Shown: positions 12,801 to 25,200 of the stretch, one piece after another | How positions within the stretch are numbered: position 1 is the stretch's first letter | Layout of the letters: each line of letters starts with the position of its first letter | Source of the DNA: Lineus longissimus | Lineage: Eukaryota > Nemertea > Pilidiophora > Heteronemertea > Lineidae | DNA: 64,000 bases | Assembly: GCF_910592395.1 (NCBI RefSeq) | Contig: NC_088313.1 | Coordinates: 4,778,501-4,842,500, forward strand | Direction of reading: 5' to 3' | Notes under the pieces: model-generated | Seen by the model: only the letters and a program-made list of their open reading frames with translations | What the model was told of the DNA's origin: nothing | The model's database searches: none | Translations under genes and position numbers: made by a program

Positions 12801-15109
12801 GTGCGACTTCAAAATTCAAAATTCAAAATTCAAAAATTTCATATTTTGAATTTACCTAGTTCTTCCAATGAAAATTCACCATCTTTTATAAAAAAACACG
12901 AACGACTTTTCACCACTGTACACAGTTATCTTCGTTGCTGCCATTTTATGCTGCAGTTGAGGCTCAGAGTAATGCCCCTATACTCCAGTGGTACCTCATG
13001 AGATCAATATTGTACAATTTTGAATTTTGAATTTTAAGTGGCACAATTGGTTGAATTCAAAATTCAAAGTTCAGTATTTGTTAAATTTTGAATTTTGAAG
13101 TCAAAGAAGAAGAGCATAGTACAAAATTCCGATTTCAACATTTGCTGAATTTTGAATTTTGAAGTAAAAAAAATAGCATTGTCCAAATTCAAAATTAAAT
13201 TTGTTGAATTTTGAATTTTAAAGTCACAGAAGAACATAGTTCAAAATTCAAACTTCAATATTTGTTGAATTTTGAATTTTGAATATTGAATGAGCCTTCT
13301 GGGCTTTCGTATTTTTATGGCCAAATGTTAAAATCCCGTCGAGTCGGATGTTCTGGTCATAATGCAGGCCTGTTCAAATGCGGCATCCAGGTCCTTCAAT
13401 AAAGTCGGAATACTTTGTATCATGTGTCTTTCGTATACTCGGGATTAGTCACGTCGCGGCATCCGACTCTTTTAATCACTGGATGTAGGCCTAATAGGTT
13501 AGACAGGACTGTTATACGTCATTTGATATTGCTCTTCATACTTACGTATCGCATCCAGCTGTTCAATGCAATCGATTCTTCCCTTGCATTCTGCAATCAT
13601 AATTGGTTTAAAAGGTGATTACCTTGTTATTCTACATACCATTTTCACAAGATAGGCCTATAGTGTCCAAAGTCAAAACAATAAGGCGTATGTAACGTTC
13701 AGCTGGGTCCGGTTTATTTAAATCTCTCAACCACAACATTCCTTTGGATAGAGCCGCCAAATCATTAGATTTGACCCAGATCTACATGCAGTAAAACGTA
13801 AAATCCGCAGTTAGAATGAAACCGGATCTCTATCGAACGTAAAATCCGCCGTTAACCAAACCGGATCTATCTAGTCTTTAAGTACTCTATTAAGATCTAG
13901 TAGAACGTAACATCCGCCGCTTGAAATGAAACATTACCGGTACAGCGTGTTGTTTTGATCAGGTGGGAAAAATGTAATTTTTATATTTAAATATTCGGGG
14001 GCATAAAAATACATGCATAAAGTCACTTAAATGCCATTTGTTCTGGGACTCGTTTTCTTGGTAGATCGCAATTGAACCTATTTATTGACAAGAACAACGG
14101 ATCACCCGCATCGCATCGCGCACTCCGAAGATTCCGTTGGCTAGATTTGCAATGCATAAATGGCTCCTTTACCTCATGCAACTCACCATCTTGACGACAG
14201 ATATCGCTGCCAATCCAATTTTTACGGTAACTGTTTCAGATAAATTAGACACAGGTCGTATCCCTCTGTCATAATTCTTGAGCAGATCGGCCAAGAGACG
14301 GTGTTCAGCGTTGAAATACTCTTGCTGCTTTGGGGCCATCGTCGGTGGAACTGTCGCGCCTTGAACTTTCAGAAATAAGGAAAAACGTGTTGTATCGGCT
14401 TCATATTCACATTAGCGTCGAATATAATAACTCTAAAAGTGTGTTTTTCCCGCCATGTACATATTCTTGAAAACTATTCCTGGGCCCCCTAATAAAAAAA
14501 ACCTACTACATGTACATGTTCATGTACTACTACTACTATACGTTTCTGTGAAATCCCCACTTTGATGAAAACCGCTCAACAAAATGTGACCTCGTGCACT
14601 CACTACACTCCGGAGACGATCAGTGTGACGAAATGTACTGCCCCGGGAGTCTATCTCGCACACACGGACTCCAGAGGTCCCATGTTGTACATTTCATTTC
14701 ATCAAAGTCACATATATTTATAATTTACTGCAGCCATACAGGTCTGCTACTTCGTATGCAACGTTGCGAATTGCTGCGCCCGGCAATCATTAGTCTGCAT
14801 GAGACCGGATTAACAGTCAAACATTTATCTAGATCAAAGACGATAATGTAAAGGTAGTTTACATAAAACTTGAAATCTTTAGCTCGAAAATAAAATGTCT
14901 TCCGTCCATTGCAACGCCCCCTTCCCCGGCTATCGATGGCCATCCGATCCAGTCTCTTCCAAAAGTCTATCAATAAACTTGGTATCGGATAAGGTCACAA
15001 TGGTCTCCGTATTAAACGGCAAAATTTGTCACCTACCTTGGTTTGAACAAAAAATTGACACTGTCAGAAAACAAAGCAAAAGAAACCGAGGAAGTGATTG
15101 AACAACCAT
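6863..15109 (-). CDS. nicotinic acetylcholine receptor alpha-type subunit
   Basis: Nine exons (5' to 3' on minus: 15109-15037, 14365-14187, 13590-13546, 12324-12215, 10925-10739, 9863-9596, 8892-8812, 8394-8282, 7078-6863) join to 423 residues. Residues 1-24 form a signal peptide. The ligand-binding domain has Trp96, loop A WRPDITLYN, a Cys-loop C171-C185 with 13 residues between, loop B WSFDG and loop C YPCCEEPYPD. The vicinal Cys237-Cys238 make it an alpha-type subunit. M1 to M4 follow, with an M3-M4 loop of only about 50 residues. The 45-bp and 110-bp exons 3 and 4 have the sizes typical of this family. M2 keeps Leu at 9' and Glu at 20' but has Cys at 6', where Ser or Thr is usual. Intron 4 starts with GC instead of GT. 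The family forms acetylcholine-gated pentameric cation channels; the partners and exact class are unknown. Confidence 0.93.
7580..8273 (+). mobile_element. family C MITE split by later insertions
   Basis: The left piece (7580-7634, GTAGACAGATATACAAATA) and right piece (about 8187-8273, AACTGCACAATGGCATTGTG to GTACCCCTTTAA) belong to one family C copy. Between them are the family A element at 7634-7885 and about 270 bp of other sequence. It lies in nAChR intron 8. Confidence 0.7.
7634..7885 (-). mobile_element. family A MITE with expanded 18-bp array
   Basis: The unit ACAACCTCTCTATTAAGG is repeated about six times in the left arm where ordinary copies have one or two. The ends are TACAGTGGAACC and CTACTGTA. 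It is inserted inside a family C element. Confidence 0.88.
9262..9440 (+). repeat. family F repeat
   Basis: Begins TTAAAGGGACAACTTGGGCA and contains GAGATATGTTGGTTG, CCAGCTGGGCCGT and CACTAAACTGCACTGGTAAA, shared with 25823-25985. It lies in nAChR intron 6. Confidence 0.65.
9910..10118 (+). mobile_element. family B MITE between TTAA sites
   Basis: TTAAAGGGGGACTATAGGCA to CTATATTGTCCCTTTAA, with TTAA at 9910-9913 and 10115-10118. It lies in nAChR intron 5, just upstream of exon 6. Confidence 0.85.
11355..11518 (+). mobile_element. family A MITE
   Basis: A short copy of about 164 bp (TACAGTAGAACCTC to GTTCCACTGTA) in nAChR intron 4. Confidence 0.85.
11892..12035 (+). repeat. minisatellite, about 43-bp unit
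   Basis: About three and a half units of CCGAGGGACAGGCC, TTGTAACCTCTT, a variable stretch, then CACCAG. It lies in nAChR intron 4, about 180 bp downstream of exon 4. Confidence 0.7.
12580..13312. mobile_element. inverted-repeat element filled with TTCAAAATTC repeats
   Basis: The 21-bp ends ATACGAAAGCCCAGAAGGCT(C) at 12580-12600 and 13292-13312 are perfect inverted copies. Flanking 8-mers TTTTTTAT (12574-12581) and ATTTTTAT (13311-13318) match at 7 of 8 positions, suggesting a hAT-like 8-bp duplication. The inside is mostly TTCAAAATTC on the left and GAATTTTGAA on the right, so the whole can fold back. It lies in nAChR intron 3. Confidence 0.8.
13546..13590 (-). CDS. nAChR exon 3, 45-bp micro-exon
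   Basis: The exon encodes NAREESIALNSWMRY between ATTGCAG and GTAAGT. It is exactly 45 bp, the size of this exon in many nAChR subunit genes, and supplies the loop D tryptophan. The rest of the segment is divergent, so the call depends on size, splice sites and the Trp position. Confidence 0.8.
13780..13925. repeat. short degenerate tandem repeat
   Basis: Three spaced units of GAACGTAA(A/C)ATCCGC(C/A)G followed by AAACCGGATCT. It lies in nAChR intron 2. Confidence 0.5.
15037..15109 (-). CDS. nAChR exon 1, signal peptide
   Basis: ATG at 15109 opens MVVQSLPRFLLLCFLTVS followed by IFCSNQ: a short N-region, a hydrophobic core and small residues near the expected cleavage site. The exon ends in phase 1 before GTAGGT. 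This matches the phase-1 acceptor of exon 2 at 14365 (TTTCTGAAAG), which reads on as QGATVPPTMAPKQQEYF. I chose this start because exon 2 has no signal sequence of its own and its internal ATG would leave the protein without one. Confidence 0.82.
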
Positions 15110-16299
15110 GTTTGCTGCCGGGCTACGGACATGTATATGCTATTCTACATCAGCGTTATAAAATTATCGCCTTGGCCCAGTTCTTCAATTGGGTTGGTGA
15201 CATTTGATCTGAGCTTGGAAGACACCAACTACTTCAGCATCATCTGTGTTAACCCTTGCCTCATATCGTTGTTTAGGCTCCGTTTTTATGGCAATGGTGG
15301 TAAATGATATCGGTAAGGGTAAGCAACTCCAGGCTAATAGATGTAAGCCATCAATAGGCCCATCATTAACCACATTAGGGCCTACTTATAATTTTATAGA
15401 TGTCACAGGCGTTTAATACTCTTCTACGTTTTGGCGAGGGCGTTGTTTTGAAACGACATCGCGAGTTACTGGCTGAATTAAAAACCGTTTTAGTTGAGCT
15501 ATAACCAGCCCATCCGATAGGGGGTATGCAAAACTCGCCCTGTCTCCTGATATTTGCTATCTAGGTTCACAACGGAGGTTCCATAAGGCATAAGAGGCTA
15601 TAATCATGGTCCAGCTGAAGTTATATTGCATCGTAAACTCGAAAAAACTCACGTGGCAAAGCCGTTGGTTGGTAATTGCCAATTTGGGGTTGGGGAGTTG
15701 GCAGAGTAACTGAAATGAGATTAATTTTTTTAATTTGTGAAATGAATTTCGATAGTCGGGCCTACAAGGGGCGTAGCTAACTTTTTGGGTGGGGGTGGGA
15801 GAGGGATGGCACCATTCGATATTTTTCGGCAAAACTTACGGTTAAAAACACATTTTGTGGTGATTTCTGGGGGGCATTCTCCCCCTGCCCCCCTCTTCCC
15901 GCTAGCTACGTCCCTGATTACGGTACCATTAAAACCCATCATTATGATAGATTTATGATAACCTTCTCTGGTACACGGCAACTTGTTTTTGCTTGAAACT
16001 CGGACACTCCGCCATCGCGGTGAGAGTATAGACACTGTATTTCACGGTGAGGCGCGGTCCACGCAGTTTAGTTGTAATGACGTTCCCGCGCTTGCAAAGT
16101 TAAAACTCGATGCACCGTGTATTAAACCGTCATGACCGTGGTTCGGCTTTTCATCCTGAGCGCGAATAAAGACCTACATATTATACAGGCTCCTAACTCG
16201 ACGCCATGCTCCAAACAACATAATATTCAAGCAACAGAACGCCTCATCGCATTGCTTTATCACTGCGCCGAATTATAAGTGGAAGAGAGCTCCACCTTT
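15110..16299. other. intergenic: nAChR upstream region and lectin downstream region
   Basis: No coding exon was found. The 150-bp inverted-end element at 15768-15916 lies here. The nAChR promoter should lie just above 15109, but I see no clear TATA box or initiator. No obvious minus-strand AATAAA follows the lectin stop. Confidence 0.5.
15768..15916. mobile_element. small MITE with GGCGTAGCTA ends
   Basis: CAAGGGGCGTAGCTAAC at the left and GCTAGCTACGTCCCTG at the right are inverted copies around 115 bp that include a G-rich and a C-rich block. I could not define a target duplication with certainty. Confidence 0.6.
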
Positions 16300-19200
16300 C
16301 TAACCTGATGGGACTCCGTACACCTCCACTTCGCACAATGTCAGGGGTTGCCTCCTTGACTGGACAACTGCAACATACCGGCCTTGCTTCACACAAGGGA
16401 AGGTGACCACCGCTCCCTGTTGGATGGCGCCATTCTTGTGAAGACAAACCTCGGACGGGCTGTAAGCAAGCTTTTTGCCTGTTACTGGGACCGTGTCCGT
16501 CACCACGATGTCAAAGTTTTGTAATCTACTCCCTGAAAGTGATGAAGACATGGCAACTTGTATTATTGCATATGACAATATGTCGTCTATCTGTATAAGC
16601 AAGAAGTTTTAAAGACAAGTCTTTCTTAATTCTTGGTATCAAGTTTATATATGTTTTATCTGTAACAGCCCTATTATTGGGATCAAAAGTAATAAATTGA
16701 ACATGAAATTGCCAAAGTCACATCTGAAGGTGCCAAAGTTTATTCGAAGGGGCGTACATGGCAACCTGCTGCCTTTAACTTAACTATAGGCACAGACAGA
16801 ATCGACGCGGGCCGACTGATTCGATCAATAGGTTTTTCGAGAACTATGGACTGCATGGCCGGAGGAACGATGTCAAGACGAAACAGTGGTGAAATGTCGA
16901 TGACCTAAACATTCGCGACAACCGCTGTGCCCTGAAAGTATGTTGCAGTCGTCAAACGCTAAGGAAAAGAAGGCAGCCGACGACCACGCCGATGTTGATT
17001 CTAAATCAACAACAGTACGAATCAAAAGTATAAGGGTTTGTTTCCAGCAGATGAGCCAACGCTTATGCATACTGTACCTACCGCAGCAGTCTCCGCGATT
17101 ATAAAGCACAACCGATGAGACTGCCGTCTCCCTCTCGAGGTCCACCGACCACCAGTTATTGTTTCGGATGTCCGACGCATCGCTGCTTGTGTGCGTACAG
17201 CCAGATGCGTGGTACACCTGTCCTCGATTCCCATCAACTGCATTGCTAGATTTGCCATGATTAACATTCGCGTCATCGAATTGCTGTGTCGGTTTTTTCA
17301 GGGCAAGATTGTTAGCATGTGGCACTGCAGTAAGACAGTAAGCAGAAAGAATGCAATAGAACCTCTCTTTTAAGAACACCTTGGGACTGACCAATGTTGT
17401 CATTTATATACGTGTCCCGTTTACAGATGGACCAAAAAAGAATCGGGTTCTTGGTGTCCGCTATAAAAGAGAGGTACCACATTCATATTTTGTGACAATT
17501 CGAATTGGATACATCATATACCACCGCACGTTTCTCACGCTTTGAATCGGCGGTCCTCGGTCACTGCAGTTATCAACGTATTACATCAGGAATGTAAATT
17601 AAAGGATTTGGACCTCCAGAACTACAATTTAAAATCCCCCCCCCCCCCCCTCCCGAAATAGTGCCCTGCATCCCCTATATTACCAGATAACAGAATTTTA
17701 TATCCCAGAGCTGATTTCCTTCCACACATCGGCTTTTATCTTTTTCATTTTCTTACCCGTTTGCGGAATCATATGATCGAAGACTTCTACCTCGCAGAGG
17801 GTAAGAAATAGCTTCCTTGGTTGGACGACAGCCACATATTGTCCGGTGAGGTTCGTACATGCATATCTGGCGATGCCGCCTTGTGGGACAGGAAGACCCT
17901 GGTGGGCGCACACCTCGTCCAGGGCGTACACAAACTTCTGGCCCGGAGTGGGTTCTTGATTTGTCACAACGATATCGAAATTAGCTAACCGATTGCCTGA
18001 AACAGATGTGTATCAATGTCATCATTATTAGGGAGGATTCCGCGTTCCGCTCTGCCCCGATGGATGTGATATACGTCCCACCCTGCCCCGATGGAAGTGA
18101 TATACGTCCCGCCCTTCCCTGATGGAAGTGATATACGTCCCACCTTGCCCCGATGGAAGTGATATACGTCCCGCCCCGTCCTGCCCCGATGGAAGTGATA
18201 TACGTCCCGCCCTGCCCCGATGGAAGTTATATACGTCCCGCCCCGTCCTGCCCCGATGGAAGTGATATACGTCCCACCCTGCCCTGATGGAAGTGGTATA
18301 CGTCCCACCCTGCCCCGATGGAAGTGATATTCGTCCCACCCTACTGGAAGTGATATACGTATTTGGTCACTCCCTGCTATGGAAGTTATGTCTCCAGTCT
18401 CCAGATGGAAGTGATGTACGTCCCTAGTCACGCCCTGCCTAGATGGAAGTGACATACAACCCTGGTCACGCCAGAATTCTTTACAACGACAATGGCTGAT
18501 TTGTTTGCGAAAAGTCACCCACTTGGACATTGCAGATGCGATGTGAGGAGACGGACGGGAGAACACCTGGATGTTAAGGGAAAAGGAAACCGACCGATGA
18601 AATGAATGTACACCTCCGGGGCGACAGGCGACTGATCGCCATCTTGATGTACGTTTCTACAAGAGTGTACCGTAATTAATAAGTGGCTGACTGCAACTAA
18701 CTTTCCTTTTGAATAATATTAGTATTCTGATCTTACCGCAGCAGTCCGCTCGGTTGTATAAAACAACGCGCATGATCACCGTTTCTTCCCCAAGGTCAAC
18801 TGCCCACCAGTTATTATTGCTGCTATCCGACCGGTCTGCATTGGTATGGGTGCAGCTGTTTGAGGAGTAGAACATATCCCTATTGCCATCAACTGCGCGG
18901 GACGCAGCAGCATTGTAAAACGTGTCAAACTGTAGAGTTCGCTTTTTAAGGGCGAGATTCGCAGCTGTAAAGGAATGTAATCGCGTTATTTTCCGTCAGC
19001 ACTCTGTCATCTGCGGACAAAACTGCGAACTGCGCCTGGTTGTGCAACTATAATACATTAAAGACAATATACCTCAGTTGAACAGTGCCTTAAGTCACAA
19101 GAATCCAATACAATTGTTTATGTATGGTCCTCGTTTTCGAAGGGGACGAATTGTGCCTGGTTGTTCCTTTCGGTATAGAGCACGTCGAAGACAAAACGTG

Positions 19201-22200
19201 CGTAAGTCATGGTTGAGTAGAAACTCGGCAAATCATGAAAGATATTTGCAACCCGGCCGTTATAAATGACAAAATATACGCAATATCATGGCCTATACCT
19301 TGCTCTCGGACATCGACCTCGACCTCACATAACTCCAGAACTCCCCCGTTTGTTCTCCTCTGAATGCCGACATATCTACCGACCGTCTCGTTGCAAGATA
19401 GGGTGTAAACCTGGCCGTCCGTCGAGCTGCCGCTCTGGCTGTAGCAGATCTGACCACCAGCAGCCGCGAAAAATCCTGTCGGGGGTTGAGCCGTGGCGAC
19501 GATCAAATCCCAATCAGCAAAAAGGTTGCCTTGAAGATAAAACTTCATCGTGTGAATGATAAAGGCTCCTCATAAGATATTGCCAATACGAAAAAAATAC
19601 TTGATAAGAATAATCATGATATTCCATTTCTGCCGTGGTATGGGGTACTGTCAGTCTCCCTTTTTTTTTATCACCATCCAAAGACGAATTTGAATTACAC
19701 TCTGGACGCAGTCCCACACGAGGCAGTATCGAAGAGGATGACGAAATGGGCTTCTCCGGGAGTCTTAATTTATATAGGCTAATATGTAAGTAAGTAAATG
19801 TCGACCAACCGGTCTTCAGTTTTTTTTGTGTACTTGGACAGAATGTTCCGGGCACAGCTGAGGAATACCTCTGAGGTGATGAAGGGCGCCGGAATGAAGA
19901 TCATGGACTCCGTTGGTCCTTTAATCCGTCGCGTCACCATGCAATTAAAGGTGGCACTACACAGTGTCAAGGGCAGCGTCAAGTAGGCCCCGGGCAATCG
20001 ACACGAGGTAGTTTTTCAGTTCCTGCTGAGGCCTACTCGTACATCACAGGCACCATAATCTGTACATTTCTGGGTTCGTATGAATCCAGAGAAGAAGTCT
20101 ACAGCATTTTCATTGCATTTAATTCATAAGTGCACCGATAGGTGGCGCAACCTTTGACACCACTTGGATCCTGAAAATGGTAAATAATTGACCAAGAAAT
20201 GGCATGATGTGCGCGATCTTCAAACGGGCCTCAATCGCTTCAAAATGAATGATTTGGGAATGCCATTACCACCGGCAGATAGCCAAATGCATCTAGATTC
20301 TTTATTTGATATGAAAACATGGGGTCATCTCGGCTTTTTTTTCGCTATATGGCCTAGAATTTGGACGAGCATAATTGACACTCGCACAACTACCCCCAAC
20401 CTCGCGTGGCAAATTGAAGGTATGCTACATATTGAGGCCAAACTGGGGATTGAGACCCGCTTCAAATGGCACAGATTCTAGGCTCATAAAATCGCCAAAG
20501 ATCCCTCTGCACATAGAAACTAAGACGAGGGCGTCAAAGTAAATAGTATTTGGAACAGGGTGGATCCATTCATGGACATGGAAACGGCCTCCGTCTTAAG
20601 AACTACATTTCTTTGGGGGGGGGGGGGAACGGACCCCGTCCCCACTGTGTAGTGCCACCTAAGGGCGGACACTCTTCCCAGGGGGTGGGGACTTTTAAGA
20701 CTCGGACGTTTTCACCTGCTGTCCTTGCCGACGTTGCACACCGCGACCATACGGGTCCCTTCATTTTAGTTCAAAGTTAGCGGCATGATTGGTTTTGATT
20801 CTTACCATTACCTTCACCTCTGGCCACAATCTCCACCTCCCTGATCGGGTAATCCCTGAGCAAGTCCACATACCACCAGTGTTTTCCGGGCTCGTCAGGG
20901 ACGGTGACGGCGCATGATGCATGTTGGTATAAGAGCGGACTTCTATTTCCGTCCACGGCCTTCCAGGACTCTCCCCTACTGTTGGTTGAACTCTGCTCAG
21001 TCGGTTTGTTCAATGCAATGTTACCTAAAATAACGGGTATTTAATTCGGTGATATATTTTGTAGATTGATGCAAAGAGAGTGCTAATAAATCCTCTCTTT
21101 TTGTAAGATGGGACATTTCACTGCAAAATCAACTCATATATTTTATACGAGGTCTGTGACGACATAATATGTCGTCACAGACCTAGTAAATCAGTCTGTT
21201 TAAGTTTTGACCAAAATGGACCAAAAAATAAAGCGTCCAAAGAAAGAAATAACCATTTTCCCAAAACAACCATGCTTCCAGTCAGAGTAGTCCTAGCTAC
21301 ACTAAACAATGATAGTATATATTAAGCACGGTATAATTTGTCAATACACGATTCTGATAAGACCACACAAGGATTTTATTTTTTATTCCAAATCCTACGT
21401 AGGGTCCTCTTTATTCTACAAATGAAGTGTAAACACTCAGGTCCCTTTGGCAATTTAGTTATAAGCAATAGCGCAATGCTTCACGGGGTGTTTACATGTA
21501 GGTAGAGTACCTTTAATAAAAACAAAAGAAAACAGTTTTCCGCTGTCAAGTGATATTGTCTAAGATGTGTACTTTTATTCTAGCATAAAGGATATTTGAT
21601 GAATTGAAATATTGTGATAAAATGCTCAAAAGCCCTGTCGTGCCTTGATATTGCCTGGAATGGCCCGACTTGAGGATTCACTTAACGTTATGGGGGGGGG
21701 GGGGGGACAACTGGTTTTTCAGTTGATGAGCAGGGTATGATTTCTGTCCTCAGAGTGATGGCATTCCTACATGGCTGGTATTTGCCAGCCAACACAAAAT
21801 AGTTCCAACCCCGAACCAATATGGGAGCATTACTCCCTCTGGATAGGATGCTGTTCATATGCATGCCGTCGTCATCAATCAAGAGGAATCGGAGATTGCC
21901 CGATCGTTTCCGATCATTACCGAATGGAATCATCTCCAATGCGATATGTGCCGGTGCTGGTGATGCCGACGCTGTTTCATGCCGTTATCCCCAAAGGGAA
22001 TCGGAGACTTGATTGTTTCAATCTTTGTCAAATTCTCGCCTCGATTTTGTTGAAACCATGCACTGTCAGATAAATGACTATGTTTTCCTGAACAAGAATA
22101 TATATGCTATTTTGCCTAGATATCATTCATCTTTGGAGAAAAAAATGGTGGGGTACGCTAACTGATCGGCAAAGCCGCGGCGATTCATTAAACGACGAAA

Positions 22201-25200
22201 ACCAGGCGAGATCGACAAAAATGCCTTATCATTATAGCTCTAAAATCGTTATTTTTCAATCAATTTCAAAATTTAAAAGAGCTATTTGTGACAGATATAC
22301 ATTTGTTGGCGAACTGTTTCGTTCCCAAAAGCAACCCTGCACAATATTTTACCTTTTATTTCTTTAGTGGGTAGGAAATATGGCTCGAGATACACAAACT
22401 GAATGGCTTATCCCAAGGGTCACCTGGCCAATCTTGATAAAATGGACCCATAGAAAGTGCTCGAAATGGGAGTCCTTGCGGAAAAATCACCGAAAAATCA
22501 TCGAGGGCAGAGAAACGTGATGGCGGAATGAAAATTGAAGCGAAATGATGTAATCCGGTAAGACTTGCCCGGTCTAAGGGACCCCCGTCGCCGGATGGCT
22601 CGATTTCTTTAGGCCACTGCGTCGGCCTATTTTGACTGCAAAACCAGAGTCTTTCAAATGAATTTATTTGAAAGACTCTGGCGAAACCTGATTTTCGAGG
22701 GGCGTTTTAGCTTTGTGGATTTCGCGAATATGACAGATTCGCAAAAATAAAAATTGCGAAAATCCTATTTTGATTAGAAAATTACGCGAATTGAAAATAA
22801 ATTAGCGCGAAGATTTTCAGGTAGTATTTCGCATGATGTCCCAAACACTTCCCTCAAAGAGTGAACTCAACCGCCGGAAGGCTTGTTTATCTTTCCCCAG
22901 TGTGTCTGTGTTTCTAGTTGCATGGGAAACACTGAAAACAGATTGGAATCATTCCTTTGAACGCTGCAGAGAATTTTCCTGTTAGAATAATAAGATCTGG
23001 TGACTTTCGCTGGAATAATATTTATTGGATGAACATTTTTCAACACGATCCGGAAAATGTCTCGAGGGCGGATGATTGATATTGGCTCACAGTATTTATG
23101 TTTGAAAATACACGCATTATTGGTACTTTGCCATTTTCGCGATTGGCACTGAGCGAAAACAAATTTGACCTAGTTTGACTCAAAAACAATAGAGAGGTTG
23201 CGCGTTACGACTCCGAACGTAACTTTACTCAACTTGTAATTGCATTCGTTATCCCTGCCTGACCTATTCAATTCAACTGAGTTGATAAAGACGTTATAAA
23301 GACTTGTTTCTATTGATACTTCAATATTACAAATCGCTAAATAGCATTTGTAGAGAGGTAAGCGTTAAAGTGCCGTGCTACTTTCAAATCAGTTGTTCGA
23401 ATGTATACATTCTTTACATTTTTGAATTGAGCAGAAACTGATTCTTATCATAATGTTGTTCAATAAGTGTACTGTTTTGTGCCATTCACAATGTTTACTA
23501 CACAGGAAGATGGAATAAAAACCATGCATGAGGCAAACTGCTGATAGTATATACTATATGTATACATGTATATTGGGGTTTAGAAGCTGACCCTAAATTA
23601 GATTGACCAGAATTTATCACAACCAAATTCCAGTGACCGAGGTTGGGCAAATATAATCTTTTCAAAAAAAATTTTTAATGCCGTTTTGGGCTTCCGTGGT
23701 CGGTCAATCAGAGATAGGCCCATTGGTTTGCAATTGTCCACAAGTTATTAACTTGCGTTAAACGTTAAACGTTCGTTAAACGCAAGTGACCACACTCCAC
23801 AGAATATATGAACAGCTCCTAGAGGCAGTGGAGGGAATTACGTGAATTACAATAACAAAAGTTGTATCGGGCGGTCGGCAAGCGATATTTTCAGATTTTT
23901 ATTACAAGTTTTCTCTTTGATGGAGGGATAAACATGTATTTGACAAATTCTTTTTTTGTAAAATATAGCCATCAGTGCATTCCAGATCCCAACGATCGTG
24001 TTTTATTAAATATTTTGACGGCAATAGGCACTATTCAGAAAATTGTAAACCGATGCCTTTTAGGGCATTAATTTGTTTATACCAATTAAATGGAATGTAT
24101 TTTTGGAAAAAACGGATCGTCAGCATGCACCTGTACGCACCATGCCTTGATGTGCGAGTCCAAATCTGAAACGGATGTGTCGCATCGTGAAGTCTGTAGG
24201 ATTGTTCAAAACTCAAATTCTAATTAAAAGCTTAGCTCTATTCTAATCGGTCAAATTGATATTTTTTATGCAAATGGGAAGATAAACGTTGGAACTAAAA
24301 CATACATTGAAATAAATAGATAGATACCCTTTTGTGAGTAATATGTTATAGATATTTTCATTGGAAGCGCACACTATAGATGTGTCATAGGTTTTAGAAA
24401 CATCAAATGTAGGCCTTCCAGCTCTGGGAAACAATGACACTGGGTCAAGAGTCTATAGACTCTATCCCATAAAAAGTGAAAGTAACTGAGTACACAAACG
24501 TTTTGTTGACATTGTGCAGACTGGGACTGAGTCGGCAAAAACAGACCAGGTTACATTACTTATTGTATTCAGTTGAAAGAAATTGTTTTTTCCCGGCCAA
24601 CTTTAACTATACGTCTGATGCTGAAAACAAAGGAATAATGTTAAGCCGCTATAGGTTTTGTGTTGTCACACAGCCAAGCTCACATTAATATCAACGCCGT
24701 CTCCCAAATTATACACAGAATTCATGCCATTTTAGCATTGTCAGAAATCTTGCTTTCTATAATCATGCATTATAGCAGGAGACAGTGTGAATACGAACGT
24801 TTTCTATCATGACGATTTGTCTATTTCAAAAGCTCTTACAAATGAAAACTGCAATAAAAGGTTTTTTAAATTTTTCTTTTAAACGGCTAATTAGATGATG
24901 AAAAACAGTATTTTTCAATCACGCCCCTGCCATGATGAGTGACAAGCAAACAATATATCCCTGACAGTATGCTAAAAACCACGCGTTGAATTTGGTGCAT
25001 AAGTTTAAGATATCGCATGATAGGTCGCAGGTGTTGATATCAATATGCGCAAAAGGCATTATTAGAATGATGGCTCAAAGATTGCATAATTCTTCCAAAC
25101 CCCTCGCCCTCCCCAAAGAAAAAAAGTTGGTGTGATCACTCACCCGATGTTGGTGTTAGCAGCAAGACCAAACAGAGCGAAAACGATAAAAATTTCGGAG

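Larger units (their letters stand above)
21025..25143. other. lectin intron 1: no further gene seen
   Basis: This 4.1-kb intron has two near-perfect hairpins (21150-21184 and 22644-22681), a G run at about 21691 and AT-rich DNA. A minus-strand open frame at 21939-21688 resembles nothing I recognise and has no good splice context. There are few family A to C elements here compared with the rest of the window. Confidence 0.5.

Noticed and set aside
18028-18566. A 193-codon open frame with GRISLPSGQGGTYITSI repeats
   Set aside because: It translates the 30-bp minisatellite in a lectin intron; unit length explains the open frame.
21688-21939. Minus-strand open frame of 83 codons as a lectin or other exon
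   Set aside because: It has no similarity I recognise, no acceptor or donor of matching phase, and ends in a C-run-derived proline stretch.
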